DNA of 42,469 nucleotides from positions 1 to 42,469 of the forward strand of contig SZOR01000022.1 in the NCBI GenBank assembly GCA_030263275.1. Direction: 5' to 3'. This DNA comes from DSNY01 sp016861185. GTDB lineage: Bacteria > Pseudomonadota > Gammaproteobacteria > Burkholderiales > Burkholderiaceae_F. The position numbers were made by a program, and so were the translations under genes. The notes below the pieces were generated by a model, which did not search any database, was not told the origin of the DNA, and saw only the letters and a list, made by a program, of their open reading frames with translations. Below are positions 1 to 7,539 of the stretch, piece by piece (the stretch's first letter is position 1; each line of letters opens with the position of its first letter).

Positions 1-19
1 TGACGGCGACGGCGACCAT
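1..19 (-). CDS. Possible start of a leftward gene leaving the window
   Basis: On the minus strand an ATG at 19 is preceded by a Shine-Dalgarno-like AGGGAGA (about 5 nt upstream), and the frame stays open to the window edge, giving only M-V-A-V-A-V. Nothing can be said of the product. If real, this gene is divergent from the truncated benzoate-CoA ligase beside it, which would place a rearrangement breakpoint between about 20 and 82. Confidence 0.3.
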
Positions 20-91
20 GGGATCTCCCTGCATTCGGTGAACAGTCCTCTACTTATTCCGGGACGCTCGACAGAGTGATAACAGGGCACC

Positions 92-1105
92 GTGCACACG
101 CACGCGAACCCCTACTGGACTGCGGAGCTGTATGCGAAGCCGGTGCTCGGCCTGACCGAGAACGACCTGTGCTTCTCCGCGGCGAAGCTTTTTTTCGCGT
201 ACGGCCTCGGCAACGCGCTGACTTTCCCGCTCGCGGTCGGCGCGAGCGTGCTGCTGATGGCCGAGCGGCCCACGCCGGATGCGATCTTCAAGCGCTGGAC
301 CGAACGCAAGCCGACGGTGTTCTTCGGCGCGCCGACCGGCTACGCCGGCATGCTCGCTTCGCCGAACCTGCCGGCGCGGGACAAGGTCGCGCTGCGGTTG
401 TGCTCCTCCGCCGGCGAAGCGCTGCCGCGCGACATCGGCGAGCGTTTCACCGCGCATTTCGGCTGCGAAATCATCGACGGCATCGGTTCGACCGAGATGC
501 TGCACATCTTCATCTCGAACCGCCCCGGCGACGTGCGCTACGGCACCTCGGGCAAACCCGTGCCCGGCTACGACGCCGAGATCCGCGACGAAGCGGGCCG
601 CGTGATCGCGGGCGACGGCGAGATCGGCGACCTGTACGTCCGCGGGCCGTCGTCGGCGCTGTTCTACTGGGGCGACCGCGCGCGCAGCGCGGCGACCTTC
701 CAGGGCGCGTGGACGCGCACCGGAGACAAGTACGAACGCGACCCCGACGGCTACTACGTGTACTCCGGCAGAAGCGACGACATGCTGAAGGTGAGCGGCC
801 AGTACGTCTCGCCGTTCGAGGTCGAGGCGACCCTCGTGCAGCACCCTGCCGTGCTCGAGGCGGCGCTGATTGGCATTCCCGATGAGCACGGCCTGACCCG
901 GCCGAAGGCGTACGTCGTGCTGAAGGACCGCAAGCAGGCGAGCGAGGCGCTGGCCGAGGAACTGAAGCAGTTCGTCAAGGCGCGGCTTGCGCCGCACAAG
1001 TACCCGCGCCTGCTCGAGTTCATCGACGAACTGCCGAAGACCGCGACCGGCAAGATCCAGCGCTTCCGGCTGCGGGAAAGCGAGAAGGGTCGGGCGGCGC
1101 GCTGA
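92..1105 (+). pseudogene. Benzoate-CoA ligase, 5'-truncated (C-terminal two thirds)
   Basis: The 337 residues match the C-terminal two thirds of benzoate-CoA ligases (ANL superfamily; family length about 520-530), which make benzoyl-CoA from benzoate, ATP and CoA. Seen are VHTHANPYW, LFFAYGLGNALTFP, the acceptor-site block GIGSTEMLHIF, SGDKY-type TGDKYERD, SGRSDDMLKVSG and the C-terminal PKTATGKIQRF with the catalytic lysine. Homology begins abruptly at G-T-V-H-T-H: reading upstream in frame gives G, Q and then a TAA stop at 80-82. The N-terminal domain and the P-loop that normally ends immediately before this point are absent. The GTG at 92 is an internal valine codon of the family and has no convincing ribosome site. 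I read it as a truncated, probably inactive ligase. An assembly misjoin near position 82 is the alternative. The downstream uptake genes fit a former benzoate operon. Confidence 0.8.
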
Positions 1106-1153
1106 TCCGCCCGCCGGCCGCTACGATGCGGCCTGCGACCGAAACGACGACCG

Positions 1154-2026
1154 ATGACCCACGACGCCGCCACGCAGGTTCACTTCGCCGCGGTCACGCA
1201 GCGCGGCCGCGCCGTGCGGCTGGAGTACCGTTGGGTCGGCGTCGCCGATCGCGCCGCGCCGCTGCTCGTGTTCCTACACGAGGGGCTCGGCTCGGCGTCG
1301 ATGTGGAAGGACTATCCCGCGCGGCTGTGCGAAGCGGGCGGCTTCCGCGGGCTCGTGTATTCGCGCACCGGCTACGGCCGCTCCACGCCGCGCGCGCCGG
1401 GCGAACGCTGGGCCACCGATTACATGCACGTGCAGGCGCGCGAAGTGCTGCCGGCCTTTCTCGCGGCGATCGGCGTCGACGCCGAGGCCGATCCGCCGTG
1501 GCTCTTTGGCCATAGCGACGGCGCGTCGATCGCGCTGATCTACGCGGCGACGTATCCGGACAAGCTCGCCGGGCTGGTCGTGCTGGCGCCGCACATCTTC
1601 GTCGAGGACCTGTCGGTCCACAGCATCGAGCAGGCGAAGTACGCGTACGCAACGACCGACATGCGCCGCAAGCTCGCGCGCCATCACGCCGATGTCGATT
1701 CCGCGTTCTGGGGCTGGAACGACGTTTGGCTCGACCCGGCCTTCCGCCACTGGAACATCGAGGCGCTGCTGCCCGCGATCCGGGTGCCCGTGCTGGCGGT
1801 GCAAGGGCACAATGACGAGTACGGAACGATGGCACAGGTCGACGACCTCGCCGCCCGGGTGCCGCAGGCCGAAGTGCTGAAGCTCGACGATTGCGCGCAT
1901 TCGCCGCACCGCGACCGGCCCGAGGCCGTCACGCAGGCGACGATCGAGTTCGTCGGACGCCACCGGACGATTCATCACCGCAGCATGCATTCCAACGACA
2001 GGAGGGGACACCATGACGCGACTTAG
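1154..2026 (+). CDS. Alpha/beta hydrolase
   Basis: A 290-residue single-domain alpha/beta hydrolase. The nucleophile elbow is GHSDG with Ser121. A likely acid is Asp221 in GHNDEYG and the histidine is His249 in DCAHSPH, so the catalytic triad is complete. The oxyanion region HEGLGS lies near residues 42-47. There is no signal peptide, so it should be cytoplasmic. It lies 48 bp after the ligase remnant and overlaps the start of the binding-protein gene by 14 bp, so it is probably cotranscribed with the importer. Substrate is unknown. From context, an aromatic ester or thioester is a reasonable guess, but nothing in the sequence fixes it. Confidence 0.85.
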   Translation: MTHDAATQVHFAAVTQRGRAVRLEYRWVGVADRAAPLLVFLHEGLGSASMWKDYPARLCEAGGFRGLVYSRTGYGRSTPRAPGERWATDYMHVQAREVLPAFLAAIGVDAEADPPWLFGHSDGASIALIYAATYPDKLAGLVVLAPHIFVEDLSVHSIEQAKYAYATTDMRRKLARHHADVDSAFWGWNDVWLDPAFRHWNIEALLPAIRVPVLAVQGHNDEYGTMAQVDDLAARVPQAEVLKLDDCAHSPHRDRPEAVTQATIEFVGRHRTIHHRSMHSNDRRGHHDAT

Positions 2027-3176
2027 GATCCTGGCCGGCCTGCTGGCCACCACGCTTTTCGCCGCCGCCGGCGCCGTGCACGCGCAGGGCAAGCTGAAGG
2101 TCGGCATGATGCTGCCCTTCACCGGCACCTTCGCGGCGCTCGGCACGGCGATCGACAACGGCTTCAAGCTGTACGTGCAGGAACAGGGCGGCAAGCTCGG
2201 CGGCCGCGAGATCGACTACTTCGTCGTCGACGACGAATCCGATCCGGCCAAGGCCACCGACAACGTCAACAAGCTGCTCAACCGCGACAAGGTCGATGTG
2301 ATCGTCGGCACCGTGCACTCGGGCGTGGCGATGGCGATGGCCAAGGCGGTGCGCGGCAGCAACGCGATCCTGATCGTTCCGAACGCCGGCGCCGGTGCGG
2401 TCACCGGCGCGATGTGCGCGCCGAACATCTTCCGCACGTCGTTCTCGAACTGGCAGACGGGCTTCGCGACCGGGGTCGCCGCGGCCCAGCGCAAGCACAA
2501 GACGGCGGTCACGATCACGTGGAAGTACGCCGCGGGCGACGAGATGGTCGAAGGCTTCAAGGAGGCCTTCGAGAAAGCCGGCGGCAAGGTGCTGAAGGAC
2601 CTGACGGTGCCCTTCCCGAACGTCGAGTTCCAGGCGCTGCTGACCGAAATCGCCGCGCTGAAGCCCGAGATGGTGTTCGCGTTCTACGCGGGCGGCGGCG
2701 CCGTGAAGTTCGTCAAGGACTACGCCGCCGCGGGCCTGAACAAGACGATCCCGCTGTACGGCACGGGTTTCCTCACCGACGGCACGCTCGAGGCGCAGGG
2801 CGAAGCGGCGCAGGGCATCCTGACGGCGCTGCACTACGCCGACAACCTGAACACGCCGCGCGACAACGCGTTCCGCCTGAACTACGCCAAGACCTACAAG
2901 CTGCAGCCGGACGTGTACGCGGTGCAGGGCTACGACGCGGCGCAACTGCTGGCGATCGGTCTGGCCGCGGTCAAGGGCGACGTCAGCAAACGCAACGAGA
3001 TGATCGCGGCGATGGAGAAGGCGCGCATCGACAGCCCGCGCGGCGGCTTCACGCTGTCCAAGGCGCACAACCCCGTGCAGGACTTCTATCTGCGCAAGGT
3101 CGAAGGCGCGCAGAACAAGGTCGCCGGCATCGCGGTGAAAGCGCTCGCCGATCCGGCGCGCGGTTGCAAGATGTAG
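2013..3176 (+). CDS. ABC importer periplasmic binding protein (LivK-type)
   Basis: A 387-residue type I periplasmic binding protein of the branched-chain amino acid (HAAT) family. It has a clear Sec signal peptide (MTRLR, hydrophobic core, AVHA-Q cleavage near residue 25), then KLKVGMMLPFTGTFAALG, typical of the N-lobe start, and VDVIVGTVHSG. The start is fixed by a strong AGGAGGGG site a few bases before ATG 2013. It captures the substrate in the periplasm and hands it to the permeases encoded just downstream. Family members transport amino acids and also aromatic acids. The position beside a benzoate-CoA ligase remnant favours an aromatic acid, by inference. A structured repeat separates it from the permease gene. 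Confidence 0.92.
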   Translation: MTRLRILAGLLATTLFAAAGAVHAQGKLKVGMMLPFTGTFAALGTAIDNGFKLYVQEQGGKLGGREIDYFVVDDESDPAKATDNVNKLLNRDKVDVIVGTVHSGVAMAMAKAVRGSNAILIVPNAGAGAVTGAMCAPNIFRTSFSNWQTGFATGVAAAQRKHKTAVTITWKYAAGDEMVEGFKEAFEKAGGKVLKDLTVPFPNVEFQALLTEIAALKPEMVFAFYAGGGAVKFVKDYAAAGLNKTIPLYGTGFLTDGTLEAQGEAAQGILTALHYADNLNTPRDNAFRLNYAKTYKLQPDVYAVQGYDAAQLLAIGLAAVKGDVSKRNEMIAAMEKARIDSPRGGFTLSKAHNPVQDFYLRKVEGAQNKVAGIAVKALADPARGCKM

Positions 3177-3199
3177 CGGCGGCGGCGGACCCGCGACAG

Positions 3200-3300
3200 A
3201 TCGCCTCCACCCCGCCCCTCGCCCGCTGCTGCGGGCGAGTGCGCCAACCCTCTCCCACATCGGTGGGACAGGGCGGCGCGAAGCGCCGGGTGAAGGCGAT
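3200..3300. repeat. Cloverleaf-like palindromic element between binding protein and permease genes
   Basis: An outer stem pairs 3200-3212 with 3288-3300 (12 of 13 positions complementary). It encloses three hairpins: 3218-3226 with 3231-3239 (perfect 9 bp, TGCT loop), 3248-3258 with 3263-3273 (10 of 11, ATCG loop) and 3275-3279 with 3283-3287 (GGCGC-GAA-GCGCC). Together these form a four-stem cloverleaf. No T-tract follows, so it is not a plain terminator. REP-like elements at this position in transporter operons often stabilise the upstream mRNA, which would favour binding protein over permease; that role is inference. Confidence 0.75.
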
Positions 3301-3374
3301 GTCGCGCACCCCTGCCGCTCCGTGACGCCCGAGGCGGCGATCGGCGCTGCCGCGATCGCGATGCCCTGCCCGTA

Positions 3375-4256
3375 ATGGACTTCGCCACCTTCCTGATCCA
3401 GTGCCTCAACGCGGTCCAGTACGGGCTGCTGCTGTTCCTCGTCGCGAGCGGCCTGACGCTGATCTTCGGCATCATGGGCGTGATCAACCTCGCCCACGGC
3501 AGTTTCTACATGATCGGTGCGTACATGGCCTACGGGCTCGCGCCGTGGGTGCAGCAGTGGGCGGGCGGCGGCTTCTTCGCGACGCTCGCAGTCGGCATCG
3601 CGCTGTCGGTGCTGCTCGGCTACCTGCTCGAGTGGCTGTTCTTCAGCTTCCTGTACGAGCGCGAACACCTGCAGCAGGTGCTGATGACCTACGGGCTGAT
3701 CCTGGTGTTCGAGGAACTGCGCAGCCTGCTGGTCGGCGACGACGTGCACGGCGTGCAGGCGCCGGCCCTGCTCGCCGGCAGCATCCAACTGTCCGAAGTG
3801 CTGAGCTATCCCGTCTACCGCCTGTTCATCTCGGCCGTGTGCCTGGCGCTGGCGGTGGCGATGTGGTTCGTGATCACGCGCACGCGGCTCGGCATGCGCG
3901 TGCGCGCCGGCGCCAGCAATCGCGAGATGGTGCGCGCGCTCGGCATCGACATCCGGCTGCTGTATCGGCTCGTGTTCGCGGTCGGTGTGGCGCTCGCCGC
4001 GCTCGCCGGCATGATCGCCGCGCCGGTGAGTTCGGTGTATCCGGGCATGGGCAACCAGGTGCTGATCATCTGCTTCGTGGTTGTGGTGATCGGCGGCATC
4101 GGTTCGATCCGCGGCGCGCTGGTCGCCGCGCTGCTCGTCGGCGTCGTCGACACCTTCGGCAAGGTGCTGTTTCCCGCGGCCGCCGGCATGCTCGTGTACC
4201 TGCTGATGGCTGCCGTCCTGCTGTGGAAGCCCGAAGGCCTGTTCAAGGTCGGATGA
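3375..4256 (+). CDS. ABC importer permease, LivH-type
   Basis: A 293-residue polytopic membrane protein of the LivH family with about eight hydrophobic segments. Typical blocks are NAVQYGLLLFLVASGLTLIF and GVINLAHGSFYMIGAY near the N-terminus, and the EAA-like region with GIGSIRGALVAALLVGVVDT near residues 236-258. It forms the inner-membrane channel with the LivM-type protein encoded next. The ATG at 3375 has no strong ribosome site, and nearly 200 bp with a structured repeat separate it from the binding-protein gene. Its expression may therefore be lower than that of the binding protein. Confidence 0.92.
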   Translation: MDFATFLIQCLNAVQYGLLLFLVASGLTLIFGIMGVINLAHGSFYMIGAYMAYGLAPWVQQWAGGGFFATLAVGIALSVLLGYLLEWLFFSFLYEREHLQQVLMTYGLILVFEELRSLLVGDDVHGVQAPALLAGSIQLSEVLSYPVYRLFISAVCLALAVAMWFVITRTRLGMRVRAGASNREMVRALGIDIRLLYRLVFAVGVALAALAGMIAAPVSSVYPGMGNQVLIICFVVVVIGGIGSIRGALVAALLVGVVDTFGKVLFPAAAGMLVYLLMAAVLLWKPEGLFKVG

Positions 4257-4275
4257 CGCCGCCGAGCGCCGCCGC

Positions 4276-5307
4276 ATGAGCCCGCCCGCCTCCTCCGCCA
4301 CGCCCGCGCTCGGCGCCGCCGAAGCGCGCACCTGGCGCGACAGCGACGCGCTCGCGCGCGTGGCGCCGCTCGCCGTGGCAGTGATCCTGCTCGCGGTGTT
4401 CCCGTGGATCGGTGGCAAGTTCTACGTCGATCTGGCGGCGAAGATCATGATCCTCGCGATCTTCGCGCTGAGCCTCGAGTTGCTGGTCGGCCAGACCGGG
4501 CTCGTGAGCTTCGGCCATGCGGCCTTCTTCGGCATCGCCGCGTACGCCGCGGCGCTGCTGACACCGAAGAGCGAAGCGGCGTCGCTGTGGCTGGTGGCGC
4601 CCGCCGCGATCGGCGCGGCCGCGCTCTATGCGCTCGCCGTCGGCGCGCTGTCGCTGCGCACGCGCGGCGTGTACTTCATCATGATCACGCTCGCCTTCGC
4701 GCAGATGGCGTACTTCGTGTTCCACGACACGCCGTTCGGCGGCGGTAGCGACGGCATCTACCTGTACTTCCGCCCCGACGCGTCGCTCTTCGGCTGGCGG
4801 CCGTTCGATCTGGACGCGGGCCACACCTTCTACTACGCGGTGCTCTTCTGTCTGGTCGGCACCTTCGGCTTCCTCGCGGTGATGCTGCGCAGCCGCTTCG
4901 GCCGCGCGCTCGCCGGCATCCGCGTCGGCGAGCAGCGCATGCGCGCCGCCGGTTTCCAGACGTACGCGTACAAGCTGGTCGCCTTCGTGCTCGCCGCCGC
5001 GCTCGCGGGACTGGCCGGTTTCCTGCACGCGTTGAAGGACGGCTACGTCAATCCGGAACTGCTGTCCTGGCACCAGTCGGGCGCCGTGCTGCTGATGGTG
5101 ATCCTGGGCGGCATCGGCCATCTGCGCGGCGCGGTGCTCGGCGCGTTCGTCTTCACGCTGCTGCAGGAGCTGTTCCAGTGGCACGCGATCTTCGGACCGT
5201 TCGCCAAGCACTGGCAGTTGACGCTCGGGCTGACGATCATCGCCTGCGTCGCGCTGATGCCGCGCGGGCTGATCGGGCTGCTCGACCGGGGCAGCGGCGG
5301 ACGATGA
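4276..5307 (+). CDS. ABC importer permease, LivM-type
   Basis: A 343-residue permease of the LivM family, with a cytoplasmic N-terminus of about 30 residues and eight or more membrane segments. Recognisable blocks are LSLELLVGQTGLVSFGHAAF, GALSLRTRGVYFIMITLAFA and VILGGIGHLRGAVLGAFVF. It pairs with the LivH-type permease. The gene begins 19 bp after the LivH stop, and its TGA overlaps the next ATG (ATGA at 5304-5307), indicating translational coupling to the ATPase gene. Confidence 0.92.
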   Translation: MSPPASSATPALGAAEARTWRDSDALARVAPLAVAVILLAVFPWIGGKFYVDLAAKIMILAIFALSLELLVGQTGLVSFGHAAFFGIAAYAAALLTPKSEAASLWLVAPAAIGAAALYALAVGALSLRTRGVYFIMITLAFAQMAYFVFHDTPFGGGSDGIYLYFRPDASLFGWRPFDLDAGHTFYYAVLFCLVGTFGFLAVMLRSRFGRALAGIRVGEQRMRAAGFQTYAYKLVAFVLAAALAGLAGFLHALKDGYVNPELLSWHQSGAVLLMVILGGIGHLRGAVLGAFVFTLLQELFQWHAIFGPFAKHWQLTLGLTIIACVALMPRGLIGLLDRGSGGR

Positions 5308-6095
5308 GCGTCGGACCGGCCACGTTGCTCGCCGCGCACGCGGTGTCGCGCCGCTTCGGCGGGCTGCGCGCGGTCGACGAGGTCTCCCTGACGCTCGAGC
5401 GCGGCCAGCTGCACGCGGTGATCGGCACCAACGGCGCGGGCAAGTCGACGCTGATCAACGTGCTGGCCGGCGAGATCCCCGTCAGCGGCGGCCGCGTCGA
5501 GTTGCTCGGGCAGGACGTCACGCGCTGGAGCCAGCCGCGCCGCGCGCGCGCGGGTCTCGGGCGCAGCTACCAGCGCAGCACGCTGTTCATGAGCTTCACC
5601 GTGCTGGAGAACTGCCGCCTCGCGGCGCAGGCGCAGTTGCAGCGCGCGTGGGACTGGGTCACGCCGGCCGCGCGCTGCCGCTTCAGCACGCGCGCGGCCG
5701 AGGCGGCGATCGAGCGCGTCGGCCTGGCGGGGGTGGCCGATCGGATCGTCGGCACGCTGTCGCACGGCGAGCGGCGCCAGCTCGAGATCGCCGTGTGCCT
5801 CGCCACTTCGCCGCAGGTGCTGCTGCTCGACGAGCCGCTCGCGGGCATGGGGCCCGACGAAAGCGAACGGATGCTCGCGCTGCTCGAGCAGTTGAAGCCC
5901 GGGCACGCGATCCTGCTCGTCGAGCACGACATGGACGCGGTGTTCCGCGTCGCCGACCGCATCACCGTGATGGTCAACGGCCGCGTGCTCGCGAGCGACG
6001 CGCCGGTCGCGGTGCGCGCCAATACCGACGTGCAGCGCGCCTACCTCGGCGACGGCCTGCGCGCGGCGGACGTCGAAGCCGGGTCGCCGCCATGA
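5304..6095 (+). CDS. ABC importer ATPase, LivG-type
   Basis: A 263-residue ABC ATPase of the LivG type. The Walker A is GTNGAGKST, the signature LSHGERRQLEIA, the Walker B VLLLDEPLAGMG, and the switch histidine is in LLVEHDMDAV. The start was set at ATG 5304 because it overlaps the permease stop (ATGA). The open frame runs further upstream but only as the shadow of livM. It powers import together with the LivF-type ATPase. The C-terminal part, RANTDVQRAYLGDG, is typical of LivG proteins. Confidence 0.93.
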   Translation: MSVGPATLLAAHAVSRRFGGLRAVDEVSLTLERGQLHAVIGTNGAGKSTLINVLAGEIPVSGGRVELLGQDVTRWSQPRRARAGLGRSYQRSTLFMSFTVLENCRLAAQAQLQRAWDWVTPAARCRFSTRAAEAAIERVGLAGVADRIVGTLSHGERRQLEIAVCLATSPQVLLLDEPLAGMGPDESERMLALLEQLKPGHAILLVEHDMDAVFRVADRITVMVNGRVLASDAPVAVRANTDVQRAYLGDGLRAADVEAGSPP

Positions 6096-6811
6096 CCGAC
6101 GCGGCGCCGATCATCGAAGCGCAGGACGTGCACGCGCACTACGGCGCGAGCCACGTGCTGCACGGCGTGTCGCTCGCGATCGGACGCGGCGAAGCGGTCG
6201 GCCTGCTCGGCCGCAACGGCATGGGCAAGACCACGCTGATCCGCTGCATCCTCGGGCTGGTGCTGGCCAGCGGCGGCCGAATCCGCGTGGCCGGCCGAGA
6301 CGTGACGGGGCTGCCGACCGAGCGCATCGTGCAACTCGGCATCGGCTACGTGCCGGAGGGGCGCGCGATCTTTCCGAACCTGTCGGTGCGCGAGAACCTC
6401 GTGATGGCCGCGCGCCCCGGCACCGACGGCCGCGTCGACTGGACGCTCGAGCGCGTGCTCGACACCTTTCCGCGGCTGGCGGACCGGATCGACTACGGCG
6501 GCAACCAGCTTTCCGGCGGCGAGCAGCAGATGCTGGCGATCGGCCGCGCGCTGATGACCAATCCCGACGTGCTGATCCTCGACGAAGCGACCGAAGGGCT
6601 CGCGCCGCTGGTCGTCGTCGAGATCTGGCGCATCATCGGGTTGGTGCGCGCCAGCGGCATCGCCTCGCTCGTCGTCGACCGCAACTACCGCGCCGTGCTT
6701 GCGCACGCCGACCGCGGCGTCGTGCTCGAAAAAGGACGCGTCGTGGTCGAGGGCCGCTCGACCGAGCTGCTCGACGACGAAGCGCGGCTGCAGCGCCATC
6801 TCGGCGTCTGA
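6092..6811 (+). CDS. ABC importer ATPase, LivF-type
   Basis: A 239-residue ABC ATPase of the LivF type, starting at ATG 6092 and overlapping the LivG-type stop (ATGA). The Walker A is GRNGMGKTT, the Q-loop region YVPEGRAIFPNLSVREN, the signature LSGGEQQMLAIGRAL and the Walker B VLILDEATEGLAP. The usual VEQN after the D-loop reads VDRN, and the switch histidine is not obvious there, a minor family variation. It is the last gene of the importer operon. Its TGA stop directly touches the inverted repeat at 6811-6953. Confidence 0.92.
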   Translation: MTDAAPIIEAQDVHAHYGASHVLHGVSLAIGRGEAVGLLGRNGMGKTTLIRCILGLVLASGGRIRVAGRDVTGLPTERIVQLGIGYVPEGRAIFPNLSVRENLVMAARPGTDGRVDWTLERVLDTFPRLADRIDYGGNQLSGGEQQMLAIGRALMTNPDVLILDEATEGLAPLVVVEIWRIIGLVRASGIASLVVDRNYRAVLAHADRGVVLEKGRVVVEGRSTELLDDEARLQRHLGV

Positions 6812-6953
6812 GAAGCTGTGAAGATTTCGTCGCGAGCGGGCCGCTGGCTAGGCGCACGGAGCACAGGGCCGAGACATATCGATCGGATAGGCGAGGCCCG
6901 AGCACCGCGCAACGACGCCAGCGGGCCGCGCAGTAGAAGGATTCACAGCTTCT
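6811..6953. repeat. MITE-like 143-bp inverted repeat
   Basis: The ends are a perfect 12-bp inverted repeat (AGAAGCTGTGAA at 6811-6822, its complement at 6942-6953). Inside, the arms continue as imperfect inverted repeats, including GCGGGCCGCTGGC against its near complement (12 of 13), around an AT-rich centre with ATATCGAT. A TGA flanks both ends (the livF stop at 6809-6811 and 6953-6955 region), possibly a small target duplication. No open frame of note lies inside. It looks like a non-autonomous mobile element that inserted at the livF stop. It could also form a long hairpin in RNA. Confidence 0.7.
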
Positions 6954-6969
6954 GAGGCGGGGAGATCCG

Positions 6970-7527
6970 ATGCACACCGCACACGTCCGGTGGCTCGCCG
7001 AACATCAGACGCTCGCCGCCGTGCTGCAGACGGTCAAGCAGCTCGCGCTGCAGATCGCACTGGAGCCGCGCGCCGAGGATCTGCGCGCCACGCGTGCGCT
7101 GCTCGTGTATCTGGCGGACTACCCGCAGCGCGTGCACCACCGGCGCGAGGAGACGGAGCTCTTCGCGCGCCTGCGCGGCCGCGACGCCGCGCTCGACGCG
7201 GTGCTCGACCGCCTGCGCAGCGAACACGACGACAGCCTCGCGACCGTGCTGCGCGTCGCGCATCAGCTGAACCGCGTCGAGTTCGGCGGCGCGAGCGAAC
7301 GCGAACGCTACCGCGCCGACGTCGACCGCGTCGTCGCCGACTGGTACGCGCACATCGAGCGCGAGGAGCGCGAGGTCTTCCCGGCCGCGGAACGCCTGCT
7401 GGGCAACGCCGACTGGCAGGCGATCGCCGAGGCGCTAGCGCAGGAACGCGACCCGCTGCACGGACTGCCGCCCGACGCGCCCTTCGACGAGTTGCTCAAG
7501 CAGATCGTCCGCATCGCGCCGGTGTAG
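6970..7527 (+). CDS. Hemerythrin-like HHE-domain protein
   Basis: A 185-residue all-helical protein with the spaced histidines and acidic residues of the hemerythrin HHE family: WLAEHQ near residue 11, VHHRREETELF near 56-66, RSEHDDS near 87 and WYAHIEREEREVFP near 126-139. It has no signal peptide. The family binds a non-haem di-iron centre and serves in oxygen, nitric oxide or iron handling. A strong GGGGAG site precedes ATG 6970. It stands alone between the importer operon and the convergent fdhD gene, 12 bp away. A role in protecting oxygen-sensitive aromatic enzymes is inference. Confidence 0.85.
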   Translation: MHTAHVRWLAEHQTLAAVLQTVKQLALQIALEPRAEDLRATRALLVYLADYPQRVHHRREETELFARLRGRDAALDAVLDRLRSEHDDSLATVLRVAHQLNRVEFGGASERERYRADVDRVVADWYAHIEREEREVFPAAERLLGNADWQAIAEALAQERDPLHGLPPDAPFDELLKQIVRIAPV

Positions 7528-7539
7528 ACGGGCGTCCGC

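Noticed and set aside
3218..3239. The perfect 9-bp hairpin after the binding-protein gene as a Rho-independent terminator
   Set aside because: No T-tract follows and the stem is part of a larger cloverleaf-like repeat; the permease genes downstream need to be expressed.
1929..4418. A long minus-strand open frame of about 830 codons opposite the binding-protein and permease genes
   Set aside because: It is antisense to well-supported plus-strand genes; its composition (Arg, His, Asp, Gln-rich) is that of a high-GC shadow, with no family motif.
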